The notes beneath the pieces are model-generated. The model was given only the letters and a program-made list of their open reading frames with translations, did no database searches and was not told the DNA's origin. Below are positions 1-7,897 of a stretch of DNA of 50,194 bases, piece by piece (position 1 is the first letter of the stretch; each line of letters starts with the position of its first letter). Origin of the DNA: Chthoniobacterales bacterium. Lineage in GTDB: Bacteria; Verrucomicrobiota; Verrucomicrobiia; Chthoniobacterales; UBA10450. The DNA lies in NCBI GenBank assembly GCA_013812515.1, contig JACCTI010000005.1, forward strand, positions 1 to 50,194. The letters run 5' to 3'. Position numbers and translations under genes: made by a program.

Positions 1-64
1 CTTCCGTGCTCCGACCGTGAACAAATGCTCGGAACCTGCCTTCCTCCCGGCGTAAGCTGACCAA

Positions 65-1225
65 ATGGAACGGGCCAACATCAGCGGAACCAATTTTCGG
101 ACGGCGTTCGTGCTGCTCCTGGTGCTCGCGGTTTCCGCGCTTTTCCTTGCCGTGACGTGGCCGTTCCTGAAGCCGCTCCTTCTCGGCGCTATTCTGGCCG
201 AATTGTGCAGTCCTCTCTACCGGTGGACGTCTCGGCTGCTCGGCGGGCGAAAGTCTCTCGCCGCTGCCCTGACGCTCCTTCTTCTCTTCCTCGTGGTCTT
301 TGGTCCGATCAGCGCGTTCGTGGGCATTGTTATTCAACAGGCATTGAACATCAGTGAGCAGGCAATTCCGTGGGTGCAGCAGCACTTCGGCACCGCCAGC
401 AGCTTCAATGTGCACGATTGGCTTGTGCAACGCTTTCCCGCGTTGGCCTCTTACGTCCCGAGCGAGGCGCAAATCCTGGAGAACGTTGGCGCCACCGCGA
501 AATCGGTCGGCGGCTTGCTGGTTGCGAGCGCTTCCCGGATGACGGCGAGCACGGCTGCGTTCCTCTTGGATTTGTTCGTCATGCTTTACGCGATGTTCTT
601 CTTCTTCAGAGACGGCCGTCGGATTCTTGAGAAAATTTTGTATTACACGCCGCTCGGTCACGAGGATGAAGCACGCGTTCTGGAGCGCTTGAGTTCCGTG
701 ATCCGGGCGACGGTGAAAGGCACGCTGGTGATCGGCGTCATCCAGGGCGCGCTCGCCGGTCTCGGTTTTTGGGTCGCCGGCATTGAGGGCGCGGCGTTCT
801 GGGGAACCATCATGGCCATCCTTTCGATCGTGCCCGGCATTGGCGCAGCCCTGATCTGGATTCCGGGCGTGGCCTACTTGTTTCTCACCGGACAAACCCT
901 CCCGGGCTTGTTGCTGCTGGCCTGGTGCGCGGCCGTCGTCGGCACGGTTGATAACATCCTGCGTCCGACCCTCGTCGGAAAAGACGCGAGGATGCCGGAT
1001 CTTCTCATCCTCGTCGGAACCCTGGGTGGTTTATTCCTCTTTGGCCCGATCGGATTCATCGTCGGCCCGATTGTCTGCGGGCTTTTCCTCACCGTGTGGG
1101 AGATCTACGGCACAACATTTCGTCACCTTCTCCCGCCTGTGCGCAGCCTGGATTCCGGAGAAGCGAAACCGCCCGAGCCAACGACCGAAGAAAAGACCAG
1201 CCTTCCGGACTCGCAGAAAGAGTGA
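65..1225 (+). CDS. AI-2E family transporter (PerM/YdiK-like)
   Basis: This 386-residue inner-membrane protein has the layout of the AI-2E/PerM family. Two hydrophobic segments lie near the N-terminus (about residues 12-50), then another pair around 60-95. A polar stretch follows (about 100-160), and a block of closely packed membrane segments fills residues 160-355, with glycine/proline-rich turns such as IVPGIGAALIWIPG near 258. The C-terminal 30 residues are charged and probably cytoplasmic. Family members export small molecules or act as ion antiporters; the substrate here cannot be read from sequence. The ATG at 65 gives the usual family length. It stands alone, followed by about 245 bp without a recognisable gene. 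Confidence 0.85.
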   Translation: MERANISGTNFRTAFVLLLVLAVSALFLAVTWPFLKPLLLGAILAELCSPLYRWTSRLLGGRKSLAAALTLLLLFLVVFGPISAFVGIVIQQALNISEQAIPWVQQHFGTASSFNVHDWLVQRFPALASYVPSEAQILENVGATAKSVGGLLVASASRMTASTAAFLLDLFVMLYAMFFFFRDGRRILEKILYYTPLGHEDEARVLERLSSVIRATVKGTLVIGVIQGALAGLGFWVAGIEGAAFWGTIMAILSIVPGIGAALIWIPGVAYLFLTGQTLPGLLLLAWCAAVVGTVDNILRPTLVGKDARMPDLLILVGTLGGLFLFGPIGFIVGPIVCGLFLTVWEIYGTTFRHLLPPVRSLDSGEAKPPEPTTEEKTSLPDSQKE

Positions 1226-1470
1226 AAGTATTGTTAGACGCTGGTAAATCAGTATCAAAGCGCAAGAGCTTCCGAAGTCACCCAACGATAGTTAGATGAA
1301 TATCATGCTCCAGCTGAAACTGGCGCGCGTTCGGCTCGCTCGCCTGCGTCACGCTCCCTGTCCCTGCCCGCGACTGGCAACACGCCGCGCACTCTGCGTG
1401 ACGGTTAGTCTTAGGCGTAAGACGCAAGATAAACTTCTATGTGTCCCACCTCGGACCGCGTTTTAGAATC

Positions 1471-2138
1471 ATGAAGCGGTTTTGGCGCGAGAACAGCCTT
1501 TCGATCGTGATGCTGGGCTTGTTTTTCGTTTTTTTCATCTTTGGACAAGCTTACAGCGGCTATTTGGAGTCGAACGAAGATCGCTCGCAGCACGGCCAGC
1601 CAACGCTGCGGTTTCCAGAATATCTCACGAGCGCCCACTTTGCGGAGGCCACGATGGAGAACTGGGAATCCGAGTTTCTTCAGATGGGCGTATTTGTCTT
1701 TTTCACCGCGTTTCTTTATCAGAAGGGCTCTGCCGAATCGAAAGACCCGCAGAAGCGCGAAGAGGTCGATCGCGATCCACGCAATGTCGGCGACAAGAGA
1801 AACGCACCCTGGCCAGTGCGCCGCGGGGGCTGGATCCTGACACTCTACGAGAATTCACTTTCGCTCGCGTTTCTCTTTCTCTTCTGGCCAGCTTCCTTTT
1901 GCACGCGGCGAGCGGGCGTTCCGAGTATAACGAAGAGCAGCTTCTGCATGGCGGTTCCACGGTTTCGATTGCTGGCTATCTCGGCACCAGTCGTTTCTGG
2001 TTCGAATCGTTCCAGAATTGGCAGAGCGAATTCCTCGCCATTGGCTGCATGGTTCTCTTTACGATCCATCTCCGGCAGCGTGGCTCGCCTGAATCAAAGC
2101 CGGTCGATGCGCCGCATTCCGAAACGGGCGGCGGATAG
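1471..2138 (+). pseudogene. DUF6766 family membrane protein, frameshifted
   Basis: The protein is split across two reading frames. The first frame starts with ATG at 1471 (MKRFWRENSLSIVMLGLFF) and stays family-like through residues LSLAFLFLF near 1880. The second frame, ending at 2138, continues with LASFLLHAASGRSEYNEEQ. A one-base shift in the pyrimidine-rich stretch at about 1870-1895 joins them. The restored protein of about 222 residues has two similar halves, each with an ENSLS-type start, a membrane segment, an HG-rich polar loop, a (N/E)W(E/Q)SEFL motif and a second membrane segment. The function of the family is unknown. The shift may be a real mutation or a sequencing error. Confidence 0.65.
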
Positions 2139-2402
2139 GCTGCCTTCCCAGTTGCGTTAAGATTCCCGCGAACCTGAGGCTGTTGTGTTCGCTGGCGGGG
2201 GCTGCCGCCAATCCGAAGCGTGACTTCCGGTGATAAAGCCGGCGAATGCTACTATCGAGGAGACAACGAGCCGGCCCGAACCTCAGCATCGCCCGACGAC
2301 TTCCGAAGGCGCTCGCCAGTGAGGGCCTTCTTTCCCCCGTGTGGTCTTCGCGAACGCGATCTCGCCAAGCACGCGTCGTAATGCGGCTAACTTCCGGGCC
2401 GG

Positions 2403-2969
2403 TCAGCCGTTTGCTGGATTGTTAGGCGAAACGTCTTTCGTTAGTCCGGCGAAGGAAAGGACGAGCGTCCGCTCGAAGGCGAGAAAAGAAACGAGAAGGC
2501 CTATGAGCGTAATCGCGGTCGCGCTCCGAATTGGGTATCCGCTGTAACTTGTGCCGAGCACTGGCCAGAGGACAAGGGCCACCGCCACAAGGGGCAGCAA
2601 AATGAAACCCGCGAGGGATAGGAGGCGACGCGTTTTGCGAGACATGCGCGGCGCAACCAAGCCGTAGGCGACCCCACCGAGCCCGCCGACCACAATTTGC
2701 CCGAGGACGACCGAGCCGACGCCCAGTTGCTTCATGCGATTGTAGCCGCCTAGGCGACCCATGAGCGCGAGGAACTCGTCCGCCGGAATGAACACGGACA
2801 GCCTGTCTCCGAAAATCGCGAGCGGCGTGGCGACTCCGAACATCCAGGCGAGCAACAGCATGACTGTCGTCATGACCACTCCGGCGAGTGCCCCGGCCAG
2901 GAGACCTGCGCCCGCTACTTTCCAGCGGGAGATCGGCGGATGAGCGAGCGGTCGCTTTTCGTTGCTCAC
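2403..2969 (-). pseudogene. Truncated membrane domain of a molybdopterin-dependent oxidoreductase
   Basis: The frame encodes a multi-pass membrane segment: GLLAGALAGVVMTTVMLLL, then a FGVATPLAIFGDR loop, GGYNRMKQLGVGSVVLGQI, and two further hydrophobic helices. From memory, this block forms the N-terminal membrane part of longer (about 600-residue) oxidoreductases whose sulfite-oxidase-like catalytic domain follows. Here the frame stops at 2403 and no catalytic domain follows; another frame just past the stop reads SIRRLYHRKSRFG, like the linker of those proteins. I use the GTG at 2969 (188 residues). The frame stays open up to 3122, but that extension would lie antisense to the signal peptide of the next gene. 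A stand-alone membrane protein is possible but less likely. Confidence 0.5.
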
Positions 2970-3033
2970 TTTGATGGGGGGCGCGGCTGCATTTTTGTTC
3001 CTCTGATCGTGCTGCGGCGGCGTATCTTGATCG

Positions 3034-3699
3034 ATGTGCGAGCTGAAGTCTCTCCTGATTTTAATAGGGGGCTCGTTGCTCTTGCTGGAGCCGCTGGCAG
3101 CCCAATCGCCCCCCTCTTCCAAACGGCCAACGAGCGAGCCTTACACCGGTGATCTCGGGATTTTCGAAAACCCGACTCGCGCGAAAAACCTGCAGATCGA
3201 TCGCGTTATGGATCTGCTCGGGATTAGACGCGGGGCGCGCGTGGCGGATATTGGCGCGGGCTCGGGATGGTTCACGGTGCGCGCTGCAAAACGAGTCGAA
3301 GCGACCGGCGTGGTCTACGCGGTGGAAATCAATCCGGACTACGTCCGGCACATCAACAATCGAGCGAAGAGGGAGAAGCTCGCGAGCGTTAGAACGATCT
3401 TGGGCAGACCGGATGACCCGCTGCTGCCCCGAGAATCTGTGGATGCGGTTTTGCTGTTAAAAACGTACCACGAAATCGCGGAGCCGATCGCGGTCTTGCG
3501 CAAACTGCGCGTTGCGATGCGGCCCGGAGGCCGGCTTGGCGTGATCGATAAGAACGGCATCGGCAGCGATCACGGATTGAACGCGGATGTCGTGATCCAG
3601 GAAGCCGCGGAAGCTGGGTTCAGGTTCGCGGAGCAGCATGACTTTGTGAAGCCAGATGGGATGGATTACTTCCTGATCTTCCGACCTGCGGCTCTTTGA
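3034..3699 (+). CDS. Exported class I SAM-dependent methyltransferase-like protein
   Basis: The 221-residue product begins with a signal peptide (MCELKSLLILIGGSLLLLEP, probable cleavage after LAAQ). A Rossmann-type methyltransferase fold follows. Motif I is VADIGAGSGWFTVRAA at about 69-84, an acidic residue follows in VYAVEINPDY, and the post-I region contains DAVLLLKTYHEI and MRPGGRLGVID. These are standard class I SAM-binding features. The substrate is unknown. Export is odd, because SAM is cytosolic; either the leader is a membrane anchor or the true start lies downstream, although no good internal start precedes motif I. The 5' end overlaps the possible N-terminal extension of the minus-strand neighbour. 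Confidence 0.75.
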   Translation: MCELKSLLILIGGSLLLLEPLAAQSPPSSKRPTSEPYTGDLGIFENPTRAKNLQIDRVMDLLGIRRGARVADIGAGSGWFTVRAAKRVEATGVVYAVEINPDYVRHINNRAKREKLASVRTILGRPDDPLLPRESVDAVLLLKTYHEIAEPIAVLRKLRVAMRPGGRLGVIDKNGIGSDHGLNADVVIQEAAEAGFRFAEQHDFVKPDGMDYFLIFRPAAL

Positions 3700-3745
3700 T
3701 TTCAGAGCATCTGCCACAATCATCCCCGTCGCCGCGCCAATCGTT

Positions 3746-3913
3746 TGTCATCCCGAGCCGCGAAACGGCGAGGGACCTCACAATCGGAGTCAAGACGAAC
3801 TGTTCAACCCCGCACGTGGGCCACTCAGCTCAGGCTCTCTCGCGTGACACGGCCGGGGGGAAATTGGGCGACCGGGACGTCGTTGGACGCGCTTCGGCGG
3901 CTCGGAATGACAG
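3746..3913. repeat. Fold-back repeat with GTCATCCCGA-type ends, copy A
   Basis: The gap between the methyltransferase and the glycosyltransferase starts with TGTCATCCCGAGCCGCGAA and ends with the reverse complement of CTGTCATTCCGAGCCGCC, so the ends are inverted repeats. The outer stretch continues with GGCGAGGGACCTCAC. Related elements lie at 13251-13379 and 40138-40264. No protein is encoded. It resembles a small non-autonomous (MITE-like) element or a large palindromic repeat; its mobility is inferred only from the dispersed copies. Confidence 0.55.
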
Positions 3914-3918
3914 GCGTC

Positions 3919-4605
3919 CTACCGTTCCGCGGCCACGCGGAAAAATGTCGCCAGGATTCGTGTTCCGGCGACGAAAGTGCCACGCAACGTCCCGGAGACC
4001 TTTGACTCTCCGCCGGTGCGGCAGCGATGGTTCACCGGCACTTCAAGAATACGCAGACCAGCCCGGGCGGCGCGCATCTGCATCTCGAGATTCCAGCCGT
4101 AGGTCTGTTCCCTCATTCCCAGGCGGTCAAGTGCGTCGCGCCGGATCGCGCGGAACGGACACATGTCCGTATACTTCACGCCGTAAAGCGGGCGGATCAG
4201 CCAGCCGGCGAAGTACCCGGCGAACACTTGCTGCGCGTTCATGCTCCCTTTTTCGCGTTCGCCACGTGTGCGCGAACCGATGGCGAAATCCTGCTTCCCC
4301 TCGACGATCGGCTGCAGCAGCCGATCCATCAGCTCCGGGCAATCGCTCCCGTCCCCATCGAGGAAGACAACGATCTCGCAATGGGGTGAAAGCGCGTGAA
4401 TCCCTGCCGCGCACGCGCGCCCGTAACCTCGTGGAGCCTCCACCACGCGCGCTCCCGCTTCGCGGGCGCGCGCGGCTGTGCCATCCGTGCTGCCGTTATC
4501 GACTACGATCACCTCCGAGGGCAACCCCGTTGCCAGACAGCCGCGCACCACATCTCCGATTGGTTCCTCTTCGTCCAGGGCTGGGATAACGACGCAGACG
4601 TTCAT
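3919..4605 (-). CDS. Family 2 glycosyltransferase
   Basis: The 228-residue cytoplasmic enzyme has a GT-A fold. It starts MNVCVVIPALDEEEPIGDVV, has the nucleotide-binding VIVVDNGSTDGT at about 32-43, the metal-binding FLDGDGSDCP at 81-90, and a C-terminal acceptor region with ILEVPVNHRCRTGGESK. This pattern matches dolichyl/undecaprenyl-phosphate mannosyl- or glucosyltransferase-like GT2 proteins, but there are no C-terminal membrane helices. An upstream extension to 4746 is open but has no family similarity, so I chose the ATG at 4605. It is the last gene of a minus-strand run that also holds a sugar epimerase and a DUF2064 transferase, suggesting a role in glycan or glycolipid synthesis. Confidence 0.85.
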   Translation of the reverse strand: MNVCVVIPALDEEEPIGDVVRGCLATGLPSEVIVVDNGSTDGTAARAREAGARVVEAPRGYGRACAAGIHALSPHCEIVVFLDGDGSDCPELMDRLLQPIVEGKQDFAIGSRTRGEREKGSMNAQQVFAGYFAGWLIRPLYGVKYTDMCPFRAIRRDALDRLGMREQTYGWNLEMQMRAARAGLRILEVPVNHRCRTGGESKVSGTLRGTFVAGTRILATFFRVAAER

Positions 4606-4758
4606 GTGTAGCGCATGCGTCTCGCTTGCGATTGCCCGCTGCGCAAGGGGGGCACGCGCTCCGTGGGTGACGCGCGACGTTCCGTCATGGGGAAAACCTT
4701 CTCCTACGAGGGCGTGGGCCGACGAAGCTCGCGATAGAAAGAGCATCGCCCTCCAGCA

Positions 4759-5775
4759 TCAGCGGAGAACGATCGTCCCTATGCCGAAGTAAAAGAGAAG
4801 CGCGAAAAAATCCGTGAACGCCAGCGTGACCGGACCCGCGGCGATCTTTGGGTCGAGCTTCAGCGAGTGCAGCAGCGACGGAATCGAAAGGCCGAACAGA
4901 CACGCCGTCACCAGTGAGAGGGCGATGCTGGAGCCGACCGCCGCCGCGCCCGGCAGGTCACGGCGCCAGATCCAAACGATCGCCGCCACTACAATTCCGC
5001 ACCCGCCGCCCAGCAAAACCGCGGTTCCTGCTTCGCGGCGGAATGTCTCGACAAACCAACGCCGCGTTAGCGAAGTCGAGCGCAACGCCTGAATTGTAAC
5101 GCTCATCGATTGCATGCTGACGCTCTCGTTCAGGCCGAGGACCATGGTGAGGAAGAACGCGATGACGAGGCTGCCGGCCAATGTCGCCTCGAAGGCGCCG
5201 GCGAGAACGGCGCAGATCGTCCCGCTTAGCACGGTCGCCATCAGCCAGGGAAAGCGATACCGGAAAACGCGAAGCGGTGACGCGTCCTTGATTTGTGCGA
5301 GCCGAAAACCGAGCGCTTCGAAAAGGTCATCCGAGGGGGCTGACGCTGGAGCACGCTCCCCTTCGCGCTCGCCGGCCTCGAGAAGCTCCTGCCGGAAAAG
5401 ACCGACGTCCACAACGCCGAGCACGCGCTTCTCGGAATCGACCACGGGAAACGCCAGGAACTTGTAGAGGACGAAAAACTCGCATGCTTCCAGGATTGTG
5501 GCCGTCGCCGGAAGAGCGACCACGCGGCGAATCATGATTTCCTCCAGGCGAGTTTCGAGCGCGCTCGTAAGCAGACGTCGTGTCGGTAAAACGCCCGCGA
5601 GCCGTCGCTCGTGATCGACGGCGTAGAAGTAGATCACGCGTTCGCCGACACCTTCGCGGCGGATCTGGTTGAGCGCCTCCTGCACGCTCATGTCGGCGCG
5701 CAAAAGAGGCAGGTCTTTGCGCGCGTGCGCTGCGATCGGCTCGTCAAAATCCGGAATGGCCGCCGGGTCGATCAT
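4759..5775 (-). CDS. MgtE-like magnesium transporter lacking the N domain
   Basis: The protein has about 338 residues. Its N-terminal third is a CBS pair: AHARKDLPLLRADMSVQEAL with GVLPTRRLL, then MIRRVVALPATATILEA with AFPVVDSEKRVLGVVD. The C-terminal half holds five hydrophobic helices of the MgtE membrane domain, including FFLTMVLGLNESVSMQS and TLAFTDFFALLFYFGIGTI. Typical MgtE is about 450 residues and carries a superhelical N domain before the CBS pair; that domain is absent. In characterised MgtE the N and CBS domains sense cytosolic magnesium, so gating may differ here. The start is uncertain: ATG at 5775, or ATG at 5829, only 3 bp from the upstream stop codon. Confidence 0.8.
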   Translation of the reverse strand: MIDPAAIPDFDEPIAAHARKDLPLLRADMSVQEALNQIRREGVGERVIYFYAVDHERRLAGVLPTRRLLTSALETRLEEIMIRRVVALPATATILEACEFFVLYKFLAFPVVDSEKRVLGVVDVGLFRQELLEAGEREGERAPASAPSDDLFEALGFRLAQIKDASPLRVFRYRFPWLMATVLSGTICAVLAGAFEATLAGSLVIAFFLTMVLGLNESVSMQSMSVTIQALRSTSLTRRWFVETFRREAGTAVLLGGGCGIVVAAIVWIWRRDLPGAAAVGSSIALSLVTACLFGLSIPSLLHSLKLDPKIAAGPVTLAFTDFFALLFYFGIGTIVLR

Positions 5776-5832
5776 CTCCGTGGCAGATGCGTCTCGCTTG
5801 TGGTGTATCAAGGCGCAAGCCGGAGGCATGCG

Positions 5833-6969
5833 CTACTTCGTGATGCTGTGGACAATTCCTTTGGTCCGCAGAATGTCGGCGGCTTCGCTGAAGTAATCCT
5901 TTACGTCCCCCTGCTGGCGAATCCAATCGAGGTAGCGGCGGATCCCCTCGGCGAGATCCACCTGCGGCTTGTAACCGGCGGCCTGAATGCGTTCTGTTCC
6001 GCTGGTCAGATGACGCATCTCGCCGGGGCGAAATTCGCCATTCACTTCGGATTCGATGCGGATGCCGAGCGCGTCAGAAATTTGCTCAGCCACTTCGCGA
6101 ATCGGGACGCCTATTTGGCTGCCGACGTTAACCGGCAGGCCGTCGAGCTTGTCGCTCTCAGCCACGAGCAGATTGGCGCGCGCAATATCTTCCACGAAGG
6201 AGAAGTCACGCGTTTGCTCGCCATCTTCGTAGAGGACAGGCGGGAGATCGTTTAGCAGCCGCGTGCAGAAGATCGCGATCACACCGGTGTATGGATTGAA
6301 AATGGATTGGCGTGGTCCGTAGGTGCACGAGTAACGCAGCGCGACCGTCGGCACGCCGCTCTGCTTGCCCCAAAGGAGCACCAGTTTCTCCTGATCGACT
6401 TTCGTTAGGCCGTAAACGGTCTCACCCCCGACCGGCGCAATTTCGGGCGTCGGAACGCTCGCGGTGACTTCGTGGCAAATCGGGCAATGCACCGCCCAGT
6501 CGGCTGCACGGAGCTGCTCGACCTGGCGCACGGGTGGGAAGACGACCCCGTGTTTCGGACAGTTGCCCGCTCCTTCGCTGTAGACCGCCTGTGAAGAAGC
6601 GACGACGACCTTCCTGATCGGCAGGTTCTCCTCGCGAATGATCTCCAGCATTTGCGCGGTGCCCAAGCTATTGACGTCGACGTATTTTGCGATCTCCGGC
6701 ATGTACCCGCCGTAAGCCGCCTGGTGGAAGACAACGTCCATGTCTCGGAGCGCGGAGGTCATTGTCTCGCGGTCGCGCAGATCGCCCTGGACGAACTCGG
6801 CCTCGGAGTTCACCCACGAAGGTCGGCCGAGTTTGTGCGTGTTGGGCTCGAGATTGTCGAGAATCCGCACCTTCCACCGTTCGCGCACCAGCAGGTCGAC
6901 AAGATGTGAGCCAATCAAGCCTGCGCCGCCAGTGACGAGTGCGCGTTTGCCAGTGTTGAGTCCAGTCAT
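5833..6969 (-). CDS. NAD-dependent sugar epimerase/dehydratase with zinc knuckle
   Basis: This 378-residue extended short-chain dehydrogenase has the NAD-binding motif TGGAGLIGSHL (residues 13-23) and the catalytic YGLTK (Y186, K190) with SSQAVY before it. Between the two lies an insert with CPKH (C137-H140) and CPICH (C162-H166), which looks like a zinc knuckle. I associate this arrangement with the dTDP-L-rhamnose 4-epimerase-like branch of the family; the substrate here is unproven. The ATG at 6969 begins right before the Rossmann motif. The 105-bp open extension upstream lies in palindromic repeat sequence. Its neighbours (GT2, DUF2064 transferase) suggest nucleotide-sugar supply. Confidence 0.85.
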   Translation of the reverse strand: MTGLNTGKRALVTGGAGLIGSHLVDLLVRERWKVRILDNLEPNTHKLGRPSWVNSEAEFVQGDLRDRETMTSALRDMDVVFHQAAYGGYMPEIAKYVDVNSLGTAQMLEIIREENLPIRKVVVASSQAVYSEGAGNCPKHGVVFPPVRQVEQLRAADWAVHCPICHEVTASVPTPEIAPVGGETVYGLTKVDQEKLVLLWGKQSGVPTVALRYSCTYGPRQSIFNPYTGVIAIFCTRLLNDLPPVLYEDGEQTRDFSFVEDIARANLLVAESDKLDGLPVNVGSQIGVPIREVAEQISDALGIRIESEVNGEFRPGEMRHLTSGTERIQAAGYKPQVDLAEGIRRYLDWIRQQGDVKDYFSEAADILRTKGIVHSITK

Positions 6970-7006
6970 GTTGAGCGAAGAGTAGCGGAGTCGAGCCGCC
7001 TCACAA

Positions 7007-7072
7007 GGAGCGGCGACGCTCTTCTCGCGGTGACTGATGGCTAATCTTCGGCGACAACCGTGTCGCCGCTCC
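7007..7072. repeat. Palindromic repeat upstream of the epimerase gene
   Basis: GGAGCGGCGAC at 7007-7017 is the exact reverse complement of GTCGCCGCTCC at 7062-7072. A second, tighter hairpin (CGGCGAC-AACCGT-GTCGCCG) spans 7049-7068. A similar GCGACA...TGTCGC hairpin follows the priA-tail copy near 18098-18116. No gene is seen here. The element could affect transcript ends or stability, but that is inference. Confidence 0.5.
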
Positions 7073-7089
7073 ACTCGACGTGCGAGCCG

Positions 7090-7863
7090 CTAGCGGGGCC
7101 AGATGCGATCGCGGCCTTCGCGTGCGATTACTCCGGCCAGGAAGCCGTGCGTTTCAGGTGCGGCATAGCCCGAAGAGGCGTCCGGCGGCTCGAGCAATTC
7201 GGCACAAAGCCGACGCAGTGTCGCGCCATCATCCACGTCATACCACTTCGGCAACAGCTCAACGCTGAGACCGATTTCTCCCGAGCGCTCAATTGTTTGT
7301 TCCGCGACGCTTTCCGTACTCCAGTCTATTTGTTCGAACAACGGCTGATGCGCTGTTTTCAGGCCGATCAGGTAATAGCCACCATCATCAGACGGGCCGA
7401 GCACGACGCGATCCCCTGGTTGCGATAGGAGCTCGACCGCTCGCCCGTAGGCGCGCTCCGGCACCGTGGGACTGTCCGAGTCTATCAGGCAGATCGAAGC
7501 AAACCCGACCCGCAACAGGTCTTCGCAAGCCAAATGGAGTCGCTCGCCAAAGCCATCCCCGCGTTGCGGGATCATTTCGAAGTGGCCTGGGAGAATCTCC
7601 GCCCACGCCGCTTCCGCCCCGCGAGGCGTGTAGACCGCAATCCCAGCAGCTCGACCTTCTGCCGCCACCGCCGAAATGGCAGCCGCGGTGTCGCGCAGGA
7701 AGCAAATGTTCAAAGCAGCCGCTTCCTCCGATGTGAGCGGAGGCGTCAGACGCGTCTTCACCTGCCCAGCTCGCGGCGCCTTTGTCATCACCCCAAGTGC
7801 ACAAAGATCCGGCGGCACCTGCACGCCAGCACGTGGATCGAGGACGCGGTGAACGGCATTCAT
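7090..7863 (-). CDS. DUF2064 / TIGR04282-type glycosyltransferase
   Basis: The 257-residue product matches the DUF2064 family. It has the nucleotide-binding start LGVMTKAPRAGQVKTRL, the central GDGFGERLHLAC, the acidic LIDSDSPTVP, and the late GPSDDGGYYLIGLK. The fold is a GT-A-like nucleotidyl/glycosyltransferase. Some members sit with arsenosugar genes, but no ArsM or ArsS homologue is nearby, so the substrate is open. A longer frame reaches 8115 but overlaps the upstream methyltransferase gene and shows no family similarity there; the ATG at 7863 lies 34 bp after that gene. The two are probably co-transcribed. Confidence 0.8.
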   Translation of the reverse strand: MNAVHRVLDPRAGVQVPPDLCALGVMTKAPRAGQVKTRLTPPLTSEEAAALNICFLRDTAAAISAVAAEGRAAGIAVYTPRGAEAAWAEILPGHFEMIPQRGDGFGERLHLACEDLLRVGFASICLIDSDSPTVPERAYGRAVELLSQPGDRVVLGPSDDGGYYLIGLKTAHQPLFEQIDWSTESVAEQTIERSGEIGLSVELLPKWYDVDDGATLRRLCAELLEPPDASSGYAAPETHGFLAGVIAREGRDRIWPR

Positions 7864-7897
7864 TGGAGCCGCGCCCTCTCCGTTGTACGAGAGTGCG

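Noticed and set aside
1226..1470. Possible structural RNA in the gap after the AI-2E gene
   Set aside because: Only a long-range GCGTCACGC/GCGTGACG pairing is visible, with no cloverleaf or known motif.
3696..4589. 297-residue plus-strand ORF
   Set aside because: It is arginine/serine-rich and antisense to a well-supported glycosyltransferase and a repeat; no family features.
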